This document shows positions 1 to 11,400 of a DNA stretch of 64,000 nucleotides, piece by piece. The translations under genes were made by a program, and so were the position numbers. Under the pieces are notes generated by a model that did not search any database, was not told where the DNA came from, and worked only from the letters and a program-made list of their open reading frames with translations. How positions within the stretch are numbered: position 1 is the first letter of the stretch; the number at the start of each line of letters is the position of its first letter. The stretch comes from Adenanthera pavonina (taxonomy: Eukaryota > Streptophyta > Magnoliopsida > Fabales > Fabaceae): positions 33,254,001 to 33,318,000 of the forward strand of contig JAIVEN010000014.1 in NCBI GenBank assembly GCA_026686845.1, written 5' to 3'.

Positions 1-1431
1 ATAGAAAGACAATGAAAGAACATAAACCAAGAATATGATACTTAGCTACCTTGAAGCATTCATTTGGTTCTTCCTCTTGAATCCAATGCTTCCACTAACT
101 TCCTTAGGTTTCCTCAAGTCCCTAGGCATCAATAAACAATGACTCAAGCCACTAATTTCATAGCATGAGGCATAGAGTTCATGTAATATCCTACAAACCC
201 TTGAAAATCCATTTTCTTTATCCTGAGCTCTATCTTTGAGCCAACACTTGTCTTTAAGGCTTTTGGCGATGGGGAATCCATTTATGGCATCAAATTAATG
301 AAATTCCCATTCTAAGATGGCCTAATGCTCTTACTAAAATTCTGCTTCCAAAGAGAAAGATTGGGTTTTCTCAAAACTTGCTCAAATCTTGCCTATCTTG
401 CTTTCTCTCGTGAATACTCATGCTTTCTCACAAGTTTATGGTTCAAAAACACCTTCACTCTCTTAAACATGCTAGAATACTTGAAAATCATAAGAGGACA
501 ACTTACCATTTTTTTCCTTGAATTTCTCTTCTCTTTTTTCTTCTTCTTTTTCTTCCTCACGTATGGCTGCCCTTCTGTTGCTCTTTTCTGCAGCTTCTCT
601 CTCTTTTCTTGGCCTAATCTTTCATCCAAATGGTGTGGAGGGGGTATTTATAATGACCATTAATGATACTTACTTTTTGGCTAATCAAGGTTGCTTTTAC
701 TAATTACCTTGATTTACTCTAATCAAAACTTAGCCACCAAGTTTTCATTGTCAGCACATGGCAGTTGATGTGGCATGATTTAAGAGTGTCTCATCTCCAA
801 AATACTGCATATTTTTCCCAGTCCAGAAATACTCTGTGTCGATTATTTTATATCTGGACTAGTAAAGTTAGCTTTTGCACTATAATTTCACTTTATTAAC
901 ACAAGAATAAAAGCAAACTTGTGTCCACATTACTTAGTTATACTATCTCTAAAAAACTCTTTTTGCAATGTCCAATAGCTTTTCTTTTTTACCTTTTAGC
1001 TTTTGCATATCAAAAAGCAGTTTTATAGGTATAAAGTTATTTTTTAACCTTTGGCATTGATTATTTCTTTATCCTTAATCATTAACCCTCAGTATCATAT
1101 ACCCTTGGACTCATCTCATCAAGAGCTTCGTTTTGACAGTAATGTTGTATATTTACAAAATTACCCTTGACTCGTGGTAAAATTATAATTTTTTTAAATT
1201 TTCATGTCATTAGCAATAATTTTCCCTCAAGAACCTTGACATTTCTTCCCCACGTGATTTGGGAACATAATTGCAATTTCCATAATTCGTAGGGGTAAAA
1301 ATACAATTTCTCATTTTTTCATCCGACTGGGAAAAATGACCTCTTTGCCTTATTTCACGCAAAATGGTGCATGTCTATTTTCATAGAATCCTTATGTATT
1401 TTGAGCTATTTAGCTTTTTAGGGATGTTACA
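1..1431 (-). mobile_element. LTR-type remnant, start of an LTR on the minus strand
   Basis: Read on the minus strand the segment opens at 1431 with TGTAACATCCC, the start typical of many plant Ty3/gypsy LTRs. About 780 bp further in, near 640-655, the minus strand has an ATTATAAATACCCCC box that would serve as a TATA element. A pyrimidine-rich stretch (515-610) lies just downstream of it. No coding sequence can be supported here; the short ORFs at 325-703 follow the low-complexity tract. The other end and any internal region lie outside the window or are unrecognisable. The family is an inference from the terminal motif and promoter layout only. Confidence 0.4.
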
Positions 1432-1807
1432 ATATGCACACATTTGTTAGTAGTGTGAACACCCCATTTTGTCCGGGCATTTTACAAAAAACAACAAAGA
1501 ATAATAATAACAATAAAAAAGGGGAAATAAAATAAAAATAAAATAGAAGAAAAAAAACTAAAACCAAATGAAAAAAAAAACAAAAAAACAAAAAAAAATA
1601 AAATAAAGTTAATAATAAATAATATAAATAAATAAAAAAGCTGAAAAAGGGAAGAAAGGAAAAAAAAAATAAAAAAAAAGGAGGAAGACAGAATGCACTG
1701 AGTTCAGAATACTGGGCTTAAAACGCAGTGCAGCATTTCAAGCCCACATGACCAATTGCCAAAAACTAAAAAAAAATGGGGGAGAGGATAATTATGGGCC
1801 CAAGATA

Positions 1808-1833
1808 CCACGAGCCCACTTGAGGGCTCGTGG
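1808..1833. repeat. Perfect 10-bp-arm hairpin inside the solo LTR
   Basis: CCACGAGCCC and its exact reverse complement GGGCTCGTGG are separated by a six-base loop (ACTTGA). The same arms with a different loop occur in the sister LTR at 34391-34416. Conserved arms with a changed loop suggest that the fold, or the site itself, has been maintained. Confidence 0.8.
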
Positions 1834-4194
1834 ACTTGGGCCACTAAAGAACCGCCCCCTAGGCAGCTAGGAGGGGCATCCGCAGACCAGAGAAGGAGAA
1901 GCAGTCTGAACGCACGAAAGGAAAGGGCACTGGGGAAGCCACAGCAGACCGAGCAAGAAAAGGACACGAGGGAGCAACCAGAAAAAGCTGTCACGAAGAA
2001 AAGAGGGCAGGGAGCCGAAAGCGGTCTAGGCAAAAGAAAAAAAAGGCACAGAAGACCAGAAGTCGAAACGGAGGCGTGCACGAAACCGTCTGAAAAGCAA
2101 AAGGAGTGAAGAATGGCCGATGGGGATAAAAGGAGAACAAGAGCCACGGAAAGAGGGGCAGACCGAAGGTGAAGCCGAGCACGAGAGGCCGAGGGATCTG
2201 AGGTATTGCGTGGAACAAAGGGGGGGGGAGAGCCGAAGATCCAAAAGGGAGAGCCGAGGATCCAGGAGGAAGATGAAGCAAAAAATCGGGGAAGTATCGC
2301 GAGAGTGAGAGGGCGAGAGGGGACTTCATTCTGAACAGAAAAATAGAGAGGGGCCACGGGTAGAGCTCCAGCACGATGGAGACCAGACCGAAGGAAGAAA
2401 GGAGGTAGAGGACGATGGTGAGCAACTGGAATCTGAACTGAACACAGAGAAAGGCAGAGCCGCGGAGGAGACTGAAAGAAAATGGGGGGAGCTCGGGCAT
2501 GATGGAGAGTCTGAAGGGGAGCCACGAACCACACGAGGCGAAGAACAGAGAAACGAAGTGAGAGAGGAAGGGGGCCGAGCACGGGGACAGGAAGTGGGAG
2601 GCCGAAAAAACCCAGAAAGAGAAAGGTAGAAGAGGGACAGTGAGCAATTACAAAAATTCAAGAGAAACAGAGGAGAAATTGGGGATCACTGAGAACCCTA
2701 AGGGCTTGGATACTGGCGGGGGGAGCAACCGGAGAGAGAATCGGCTGAAATTGCAGAAGAGAGGAGGATACCGACTAAGCAACGAAGGCAGCATAGAACG
2801 TCGAGAACAAGACTTTTTCACCGGCATTGCTTGGGGTCAGTTTTATTTTCTCGGCTTCAATTTGGCTTTCTGGTCTTAGTTTCGTATGTTGCTCTGTGGT
2901 CCTATGCTTGGGTATCCTGTATTCCTGGATTCATCCTGAGTTTGATTCTGTATTCCAGATAACGTATGCTTTAGTCTGAGTCATGCATTCATCCCCATCT
3001 GTTAATGTTATTACCTAAAAATCCTATCCAAACTCTCATTGATCAAATGCTTCATCGTTGAGAATTTTTGTTTTGACAATCGGGTATTTTGCCTTGGAAA
3101 TTTTGCCTTGATATTGCACTGTCTGATTGCCCTGTTTCGAAAAGAATGCAAGGCTTCTGATTGCATCCTCTAATTTGACTCGGCTGACTAGTCATGTAGT
3201 TTCTATCCCACCTAGTTGTTTGATATGATTATAGCATATTTGCATAAACAAAAAAAGGGTTCCAGTGATAAGTTTAGACTGTCTTTGATGAGCTGGAACG
3301 ATGGTGTTTTGCAAAGTGGTATTTCTTGGCACTAACCTGGTTTCTTGAAAGGACTGTATCATTAAGACATTGGCAAGAATACTTGATTTTAAAATGCATA
3401 CAAGGAATTGAGCGTTTGTGGTCTATTGTTAAGTTAGTGTCAAGTAAAGTATTGATGCTGCTACCCATGTTCCCTGAGACTTGCTGATGCTTAGAGGTTG
3501 ATTCAAATGATAGGCAGCATTTGTTGCCTTAGGAAACCAGTCCCAGAGTTGTAATACTAGTTACCCCTACTTCTATTTCTTGCTACTATCCTATTGATCA
3601 TATAGGGGGGCTCAATTGAACACCACTTAAGTAGTGTCCCTCTTCGATGAATACAATAAGCTAAACACATTGATGATGCCTAATGCCCTACAGATTTTAA
3701 GATTAATGAACAGCGGTGCATACATTCTTAAAAACATCCTCAGTCTTATAGATCTTTTTCTTTGGAAAATGATATGACATAGGTTGATTTTTAAGGAGTG
3801 TCAGGAAATTAAGTCCAACGGGCTAGTACGGTAGCTAGTCCTTTACAATTCCAAGGATATGGTTTCTAGATTCATCTCCATGAAGTGTTATAAGAAGGAG
3901 ATAATTTGATTGGGATGCCTAACTCAGAAATTTATAATCCTTGCTTTGATTCATGCTATATTGTTTCTCCTTCGTGACATTTGAGCATGGGTGATATTTG
4001 CATCAAATGTTTTTGAGTGACCGAAATAACGCTCAAGTGCACCAAGTGGTAAGCACATGTCTACACCATTGGCTTAGTGCTTAAGTAAGACGCCTGAAAC
4101 ACCTCACAATTTAGTTGTTTGGCCCTTCAATGGAAGAATGTGTATATATATACATATATAATGATGATAATGACCGATAACATACGAGTTAGCC

Positions 4195-4850
4195 ATTATG
4201 CCACGTGCGGTTCAAGAACCCACGCAGACAACCGAATTAGCCATAATGTCACACGAGACCGAGAGTTCGCGCAGATACACCAATTGGTTGGATAACCTTT
4301 TTTTTTAACAATAAATGAATAAAATAATAATAAGAAATAAGTAAATAATTTCCTATAATTGCGCCACGTGAGGTTTTTGAATCCACGCCGGCATCTTAAT
4401 TAAACGTGTTGTCGCGTGAGTCTGCGAGTCCACGCAGGCATATGATCTAGAGTGTTATACAATTTTGAAATGTTTTAAATAAATAATATTTATTGATTTT
4501 TATTAAAAAAGAACAATAATAATAATAGAAAAGACTGATTTAGCAATCACACCACGTGAGATTTCCAGAACCCATGAAGGTATTTTGGTTAGCTGTGTCA
4601 TCACGGAAGATTGCAAATCTACGCAGATGTACTAGGTGAACTCTCTTTTAAGAAAATAATTATATTTTATAAAGAATGAATAATAATAATATAACAAGTT
4701 CTCAAATTTTATTATAAATGATAATAGTATTTTTTAAATTATAGACTTAAAATTATAATAAAGCCTTTAGGCCGCGAGGTTTGGAACTTTTGCAGGTAAT
4801 TAAGAAATCGATTTATTGGACATGACTGCGAGTCTGTAATAGGTGGATCG
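4195..4850. repeat. Degenerate repeated blocks with CACGTG cores in the solo LTR
   Basis: Several related blocks alternate between a form like 'gccacgtgaggtt...aacccacgcaggca' and a form like 'gtcacgcgag...gcgagtccacgcag'. Instances start near 4199, 4243, 4363, 4413, 4550 and 4770. Several carry CACGTG, the core of plant G-box/E-box elements. Fewer blocks are present in the shorter sister LTR (near 35815, 35865, 36165 and 36335), which explains part of the length difference between the two. A regulatory role is inference. Confidence 0.6.
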
Positions 4851-5805
4851 GTTTTCTCTTTTTAAAAGAAAAATTTTCAAAAGCACAAAATATGATGATT
4901 TTCAAAAATCAAATAAACGCGCTTTCAAAAAAATAATAATAATAATATATTTTTGAACAAAATGCAATGAGAGTAAGTAAGCGGAATTAAATTATCTTTT
5001 TGCAAATTAAAACAAACCAACTCAATCTCAGAAAATCGTTTTGATTACAAAAAGGTAAATTATTTTCAATCAACTTTCTCTTATTATAAAATTACACAAA
5101 AAATTTTAAAATTAAAAAATATATCAACCAACTGACAAGCATTTTTAGTCCCGAACTACGTGGACTTTGATCCCCATCGCAGAGCACGTAGGCCCCAGGC
5201 TCTGATCCTGGGTCAAGTCCGCCTTTGTAAATAAATAAATATTTCCTGATTTATTTGGTGTTTTTTCTCTTAATTTAATAAATGTTTTCCCAATTTATTT
5301 TCTCAATTCCTTTTCCTTATTTTGCCTAAATATCCTTAATTTTAATTTAATTTATTTTCTTTATTTTGTTTTCCAAACTTTCTTAATTTCTTTTTTCTCT
5401 ACCCATTTTCTTGCATGTGATTTATAAAAGGAAAACCAAAATATATTTTTAAGCCATATTAATTTACACAATCAATGTAAGGTAACCGTTCCTAGGAATG
5501 GGTGTTGTGGGGTTCCTAACACCTTCCCCACGCACAATCGACTCCCGAATCCAACTCTGGATAAGCATACCATCCTTTCCTCTTTAATTTGGTTTCCCAA
5601 GATTTTTCCTCAAAATTTTGGTGGCGACTCCTCACAAGTCGGTTTTCACAAGAAAACTATATTTGTTCTCTTTTTCCTTTCGTCGCATTTTTCCGGGTGT
5701 GACAAGTAGTATGACCCGAACCGTGACATACAAAGTATAACTCTTTAGGAAGATTAGGAGCATTGCTCTATTATGTTGATTTATCTTCTCTAACTGTGCA
5801 GATAC

Positions 5806-7464
5806 TATTGGGAATTTTAGCATACACGTAGCGAAAAATTATCAAGAAATTCCCTCCCATGGATCCATCAATGTTGTTTAAATTGAGATGTAGAAAAAGA
5901 ATTTACCTTCGGTGTGTCCCTTGGTGTTCTTTTTCATTTCGTCAGACCCCAGGAACTAATGCGACTAGGCAGCTCCCTCTACCAGTATCCACACGAACGG
6001 TGAGCTCAACATGAATGGCGTGCTAACACCTCTGGATGTGAAGTCCGTACATCCATACGCTGTTTGTCCGTATAGCCATTGTTCATCGTCTGTCCATACA
6101 TTCTCACTCTTTGAGTATACAGCCACTTTCTTTTTAGGGTGATTTGAAAAATTGTATTGATTATGTACCCTAGTCTATATCAATATATAGATAGAATTTG
6201 ATACTTGTTTAATTTAAATCAATAATTTAAACTAAATTAAACATTAATTAAATAGATTTGTTTGAATTTAAATCTATCTAATAAATTAAATTTAAACTAA
6301 CTATCTAATCTTTATTCAGAATCAAATCTAGATTTAATTTATCTTATAAATCAAATTTAGATTTTTTTTAGTTTAAATTCAAATTTATAATTCAATCTAA
6401 ATCAAATTTAGATTATAACATTAGTTGAAATTTAAATCTATCATATAGAATTAAATTTAAAACTAATTTATTTGAATTAATTTGAACAATATATTTTTTT
6501 TAATATAAATATATCAAATATATGTATATACATATTCTATCACCCTAAATTGAACAATAAATTCATTGAATCTAGACATATTATAGATTCAATGAATCTG
6601 GGCATTCTAGATTGAGTTGGCCCATTCTTATTTGTGACCCTATAGGCACATATGATGTTAACAATGGGCTAATAACACTATTGGACCCATAAGTCACAAG
6701 TGGCCTCTAGCAAGATATTGTGATTACCCAAACCATATGAGATCAGTGATCCGATATAACCTATTATATAACCTGATCACATCCCTTTTGTCTCATGATA
6801 TATAGGTCAGGTATGAGGTATGGAAACGTTATCCTCATTTTACTCGACCATCACTTTCTCGATCTCCGAGCAGACTGACAAAACAAATGGAAACTCTTCC
6901 ATTCGAGCACCACCATGCATTTCTCAGTCTCACTCATCGAGGGGCCCAGATATATCTCTCTATTAATTAGAGGGACAAATTCCATCTTGACTATTCATCT
7001 TCCTCCACACGAGTTCCACTATGCCTGATCATAGCCTTTATGATCTCCCAATTAAAGGTGACTTTTGACTATGTCAAAGTAGAGTGTTTCCTATATAGGA
7101 AGCCATGGTGATCTCAAGTTTGAGGGCTTAGTGACATGGTTATATATGAGATATGCTTATGACTTAATCAATGCATCTATCTTATGATGGGTCGATCCAG
7201 CGCCTATTCTTTAACAGGAGCTTATGATTTTGATTTGTATCTTCATACATAATTATCAATCAAAATCATATTAGTCTTAGTTCATCATTGTTTCTACAAA
7301 GATGATTGACTAGGGACATTTAAGATAATATGATTTATCCAATGATATTATTATAAAGAAAAACATGCAAACAATATAATAATGTAAGAAAAAACACCTT
7401 CTTTTTTCATACTGAAGTACAATGTTCGTAATACAATAATTGACCTAAGGCACAATCTCCAACA
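5806..7464 (-). mobile_element. Copia-type LTR remnant
   Basis: On the minus strand the segment starts TGTTGGAGATTGTGCC at 7464 and ends CCCAATA at 5806, so the termini are TGTTGG/CCAATA, close to TG...CA. Immediately beyond 5806 the minus strand reads TAGTATCTGCACAG, resembling a decayed tRNA-Met primer-binding site (TGGTATCAGAGC in many Copia elements). The TGTTGGAGATT-type start is common in plant Copia LTRs. No clear target duplication was found (GATAC against AACAC). No internal coding sequence follows, so this is either a truncated element or a decayed solo LTR. Confidence 0.6.
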
Positions 7465-7489
7465 AACACATAAGGCTGAAAATTCATTT

Positions 7490-8330
7490 AATTTATAGGT
7501 GCTCTCCTACCTCGCATTCCCTTTTGTCTGGTCTTAGTTGCCATTTGGTCATAAATATTCATTATTTCATTAGTTGTTAGATTACCATCCCTTGCAGCAA
7601 TGTCCTCTTAAGACTGGGAAGTAAAGCACAGAGCATTATTAAGAAAGCTTGGCAACCATCATATCATTAAACCCATGGTGTGGGCACCCATGTAAGTAAT
7701 CCATAAATCAATCCCATAATTCATTAAAAGGCTCGCCCTTCATTTGTGAAAAGAGATATATTTTATCCCTCAAATCTACAATCCTCTGAGGGGAATAAAA
7801 CTTAGCAATGAATGCACCGTAGATCTCTCTCCATGATCTTAAGGAATTCCCTAGTAGATTTAGGATCCATCATCGAGCATTATCCGTCAAGCAAAAGTTG
7901 AAGCACCTCATTTTAAGTTCCTCTAAAGTCAGACCATTTGTAGGAAGTTGTTCAATCCTATTATAGAAGTCCTTGAGAAACCCCAATGTGTCTTTTCATG
8001 TTTGCCCATGAAATTATTGCAATAAGTTTAAGTGAGATGTCTTAAACTTGTAATTTGTTGCATTGTTAGATAACCTGATGTAGGATGGACTATCATAAAT
8101 TGCACGCTTATCGGCATCCCTCCAAAGTAGATTAGTTTGAACTCAAGCAAACACTACTTTATTAGCTATCTCATGCCTCCTTCTAGCTTGGTTCTCCCTA
8201 CAAGCATGTTCAATTTCAAGATTAATAGTAATCAACTCATAAGAAATATTAAGACTTTTGGATCTTAATAACATAAAGTAAAGAAGTGAAGAAAAATATT
8301 TTTTAAAGGATTAAAAATAAAGGACTAATA
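7490..8330 (-). pseudogene. Ty3/gypsy gag remnant
   Basis: Minus-strand translation across frames gives a recognisable retrotransposon gag (Retrotrans_gag) core. It includes LRSWREIYGAFIAKFY, then a block reading DLRDKIYLFSQMKGEPF, a weakly conserved NELWDWF, and CPHHGF near 7670. Stops and frameshifts interrupt it throughout (for example after DNAR and around 7640), so it is dead. A primer-binding-site-like sequence and an LTR lie directly upstream on the same strand (8343 onward), the expected order LTR-PBS-gag. The CPHHG block is usual in Athila-like plant gypsy elements. Confidence 0.65.
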
Positions 8331-8342
8331 AATCCGTTGACC

Positions 8343-8360
8343 TTCCCAGCAACGACACGA
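8343..8360 (-). promoter_or_regulatory. Decayed primer-binding site of the gypsy element
   Basis: On the minus strand the site reads TCGTGTCGTTGCTGGGAA. It matches the common plant gypsy primer-binding sequence TGGCGCCGTTGCCGGGGA at most positions. It sits between the LTR (higher coordinates) and the gag remnant (lower coordinates), as it should. The differences are mostly transitions, as expected for an old methylated element. Confidence 0.6.
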
Positions 8361-9800
8361 AGAACTTGATCAGTCTCCTGCAAGTATACAAGGTTAATCG
8401 TATTAATAAAAAGTCTAGAGTATTCCAGAATCAAACCTAAGGGAGGTTGTGAAATCTATCAATCCAAATTTTTTTAATCCAAAAGCAATTAACAATTCAA
8501 TTGGGAAATTGGAAATTAAAAGGAAAGCAAACAATTCAATTTATAAGTTTAATTCAGACAATAGAAGTGTCAAGGGATTGAGGTTCACCTACCGGGATAA
8601 CTTAATTTACTTTCTTGATTAGACTCTATCTAATAATAGTGACAGTTATTTCTATTGTGTCCTAATCATCTCTCAACATATTAGTCCATTTTTAATTAAA
8701 GTTGAATTCACTCTCACGCAGCCCACTCATCTAACTAAATCATTATGCTACAACCAAGCCACCATGAATTCCTAGATCAATCTCTAGCCTAGTTATCTAT
8801 GTCTATCTTCCTAAGCTAGGCTTACTCTTCTCCTTTTAGTTCTTGAAGTTCACCACATATTAGATTTTATAGTGGCCAATCACAAAATCAATAATAGAGT
8901 AAATAAGACAGATATAATTGAAGAAAATATATGAATCAAATATATAAGGCTCAAATCCTAGAGTCATAATAAAAAAATATAGAATTAAGTTATTCCCAAT
9001 TAGGCTACGTCCCTACCCTTGACTGGGAATTTAGCAATCCATACAAGTAATCATCTCAGCATAGTAATAATCCCAAATCATAAAGCAAAAACTATAAAAG
9101 AGCAAGGTAGAAAAGAAGAAACTCAAAAATTGCTCCAAAACTCCCTTAATATCGTGCTCTCTCTGCCTTAAGATCACTGCTTGTTGCTCCAAAGCTTTAG
9201 AATTGTGTTCTCTAGCCGCTGGGTGCTTGACTGAATGTATCCTCATGTTTTCCTCATATCCCTTTATATAGAGAAAAACCAAAAGCCCATAAAAGCCTAT
9301 AAAATCACAAAACCGCATAAAGAGTACATCGTTGTACAATAACGACCCAGCGCCGTCTCTAGCTTACTTGTTCACTCGGGACCAGTTGGAACATGCTATT
9401 TTACAAGGGAACGAGCCTACCCAACATCAGCTAGAACGTCTTCATGGTGGACTTGGTGCTAAGTCCCTTTGCAATATGCAATTCTTCTAGCCTTCTCACC
9501 TGTTTATGGGTGAAAAAATATAGGAGAGAGAGAATGGACTCGGTATTGCATATGTTGATCCAACTTTTTAGCCTTATATAGCTCAAAATCCTTACAAATA
9601 TTCCTGCAATGCAAATATATTCCAAGTTGTGCAAAATTATACCAAAAGGTATCAAATCACAGTATTTTGAGATGAAAATAGATACTAAATGTGGGTATTT
9701 TATAGGCATAAAATAGACAAATAGTAACCATGCAAGGGCAAGGTCATGGAAAAGTCCAAGGAAAGAGCAAAAGGAATGAAGAAGATAATGATGCATAACT
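8361..9800 (-). mobile_element. Probable gypsy LTR with TATA box
   Basis: This segment follows the primer-binding site in the upstream direction of the minus-strand element. The first part has the block usual next to this primer-binding site (a short stretch ending in an AAGTATAC-type core, then a run around 8440 ending GGGAGG). A minus-strand CTCTATATAAAGG at 9261-9273 is a good LTR TATA box, and a second TATATAG lies near 9575. The outer end is not defined; 9800 is a guess where recognisable LTR character stops. Confidence 0.45.
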
Positions 9801-10893
9801 TGTTTAAGGAAGTTATGATTTCATATTATGTAATTTTGTATGAAATTATGTGAAAATTCATGAGGCTATATCTAACTATAATTAAGTTCCCTTAGGCCTC
9901 TTATGATGTTATGGATATATTTTTGTGCAAGTTTGAGTCATTTTTGTATTTTATGGAAATGGTATTGAAGTTTGGAATGTCCAAGAAGACCAATAATGGT
10001 TGGAACAGGGGTACTCTATTTGAAACAGAGCAATCCATATAGGTTTTATAAATACTTTGAAAGTAGACATAATGAGCTTTCTAAATAACCAAATAACACC
10101 TAAATTTGACAAGGACACGATTTATAGTGAATTTCTAAATTTGAGGGTTAAAATTGGACAATATGGGGAAAACTATGATTTTTACTACAAATACTATTTA
10201 TTTTAAAAGACAATATAAAATAGTATAGAGTTTCAAAAATTCGATGGTTAACATGTATGGAAAAGTATATGTTCTAAGATGATTTGATGTAATTGGAGCT
10301 ATATAATGAGAGTAATGCATGTTTACCTAAAACTGTTTTAGTAAAGATTATATTCTGACCTTTAATGATTCATAATAATGCTATGACCTCCACATGTTGA
10401 ATAAATGTACAAAATAAATATGTTTAGAAAGGAGACATGTAGAGCTTTCCAAGGACAAAAATAATCATAAATTGGCTCTGTGTCTAATGAGATTTGAATT
10501 TTTAAGCTTATGGGTCATAATCTGGATAGAACTAGAAGCTAGAAAAGAATAGTAAATTTGGACAAATAAATTGTACTAATTGATGTGTCCAATTTCTAGT
10601 TTCATATTTTTCCCATGAAATTCAAGGTGTGAATAATTTTTAGAGATTTGAACCATAGTGATATGATTTTGTTGCATTTAGTTATGATTTTTTGAATTTC
10701 ACTTCATAATGATGTGAATAGTGCACGAAATATAATTTTACAATTTTAAGATTTTTAGTTGATTCAAGTTCTCAGAAACCTCTTGAATGATTCCAAATAT
10801 GGCAATATTTGTGGAAAAATGTGTCCAAAGATAAGGTGTTACATAAACCAATAGGTAACCTGAAGTTTCAAATAGAGAGATCAAGAGATTTTA
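9801..10893. other. AT-rich intergenic sequence with no recognised feature
   Basis: No coding region, RNA gene or clear repeat was recognised. The stretch may belong to the decayed gypsy sequence on either side, since an integrase remnant starts right after it on the opposite strand. Confidence 0.4.
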
Positions 10894-11400
10894 GAAAAGA
10901 CAATGCGACCTAATAGGAAGGATGGAAGCAAAAGATTGGATGATGCACTATAGGCCTACAGGATTACTTATAAGACTCTTATAGGCATGTCACCTTATAG
11001 ATTAGTTTATGGGAAAGCTTGCCATTTAGCAATAAAGATTAAGCATAAGGCATATTGGGCTATGAAGACATGCAACATGGACTTGGATGATGTGGGATCT
11101 CAAAAAATAATTCAACTACAAGAGCTTGAAGTGATTTGCTTAGAGGCTTGCAAGTAAGTGATATAAGTTGATTTACAAGGAGAAGACTAAGGATGTGTAT
11201 GATAAGTTGATAATAAGGCAAGAGTTTAAAGTTGGAGAGAAAATCCTGCATTACAATTCTCGTCTTAAGCTTATGCCTTGTTAGCTTTGTTATAGATGGA
11301 CTGGTCCTTATGTAATCACTCATGTATTTCCTTTTAGTGCAATTGAGGTCATGGACAATTCTACAAGCAAGTGATTCATGATGAATGGATAGACACTGAA
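10894..11400 (+). pseudogene. Ty3/gypsy integrase C-terminal remnant
   Basis: Plus-strand translation gives MSPYRLVYGKACHL, then AYWAMKTCNMDLDD, EFKVGEKILHYNSRLKL and YRWTGPYVITHVFP, in that order. This is the C-terminal part of a plant gypsy (Athila-like) integrase, normally followed by the end of pol. In-frame stops are present (for example before AYRITYKT, after EACK and after LMPC), so no product is possible. It lies on the strand opposite the gag remnant at 7490-8330, so the two are either different insertions or one element rearranged by inversion. Confidence 0.7.

Larger units (their letters stand above)
1454..5704 (+). mobile_element. Solo LTR, 4.25 kb, with 5-bp target duplication AGTAG
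   Basis: The segment begins TGTGAACACCCC and ends GGGTGTGACA. It is flanked on both sides by AGTAG (1449-1453 and 5705-5709). This is the signature of an LTR retrotransposon insertion reduced to one LTR by recombination between its two LTRs. There is no primer-binding site, gag or pol inside or beside it. A second, shorter copy with the same ends lies at 34161-37207 and shares several internal blocks: a GC-rich hairpin near 1808, CACGTG-bearing repeats near 4195-4850, the block near 5150-5240 containing GAACTACGTGGACTTTGATC, and the end block near 5600-5700. The GC- and purine-rich block 1780-2780 holds long ORFs on both strands that look like by-products of composition. The unusual length and a GGTGGCGACTCC block near the end recall Ogre/Tat-type gypsy LTRs, but that assignment is an inference. 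Confidence 0.85.

Noticed and set aside
1704..2582. 292-codon minus-strand ORF, the longest in the left part
   Set aside because: It lies in a GC- and purine-rich block of a solo LTR. The product is low-complexity Ser/Leu/Pro/Phe text, and other frames on the same block are also long. It reflects composition, not a gene.
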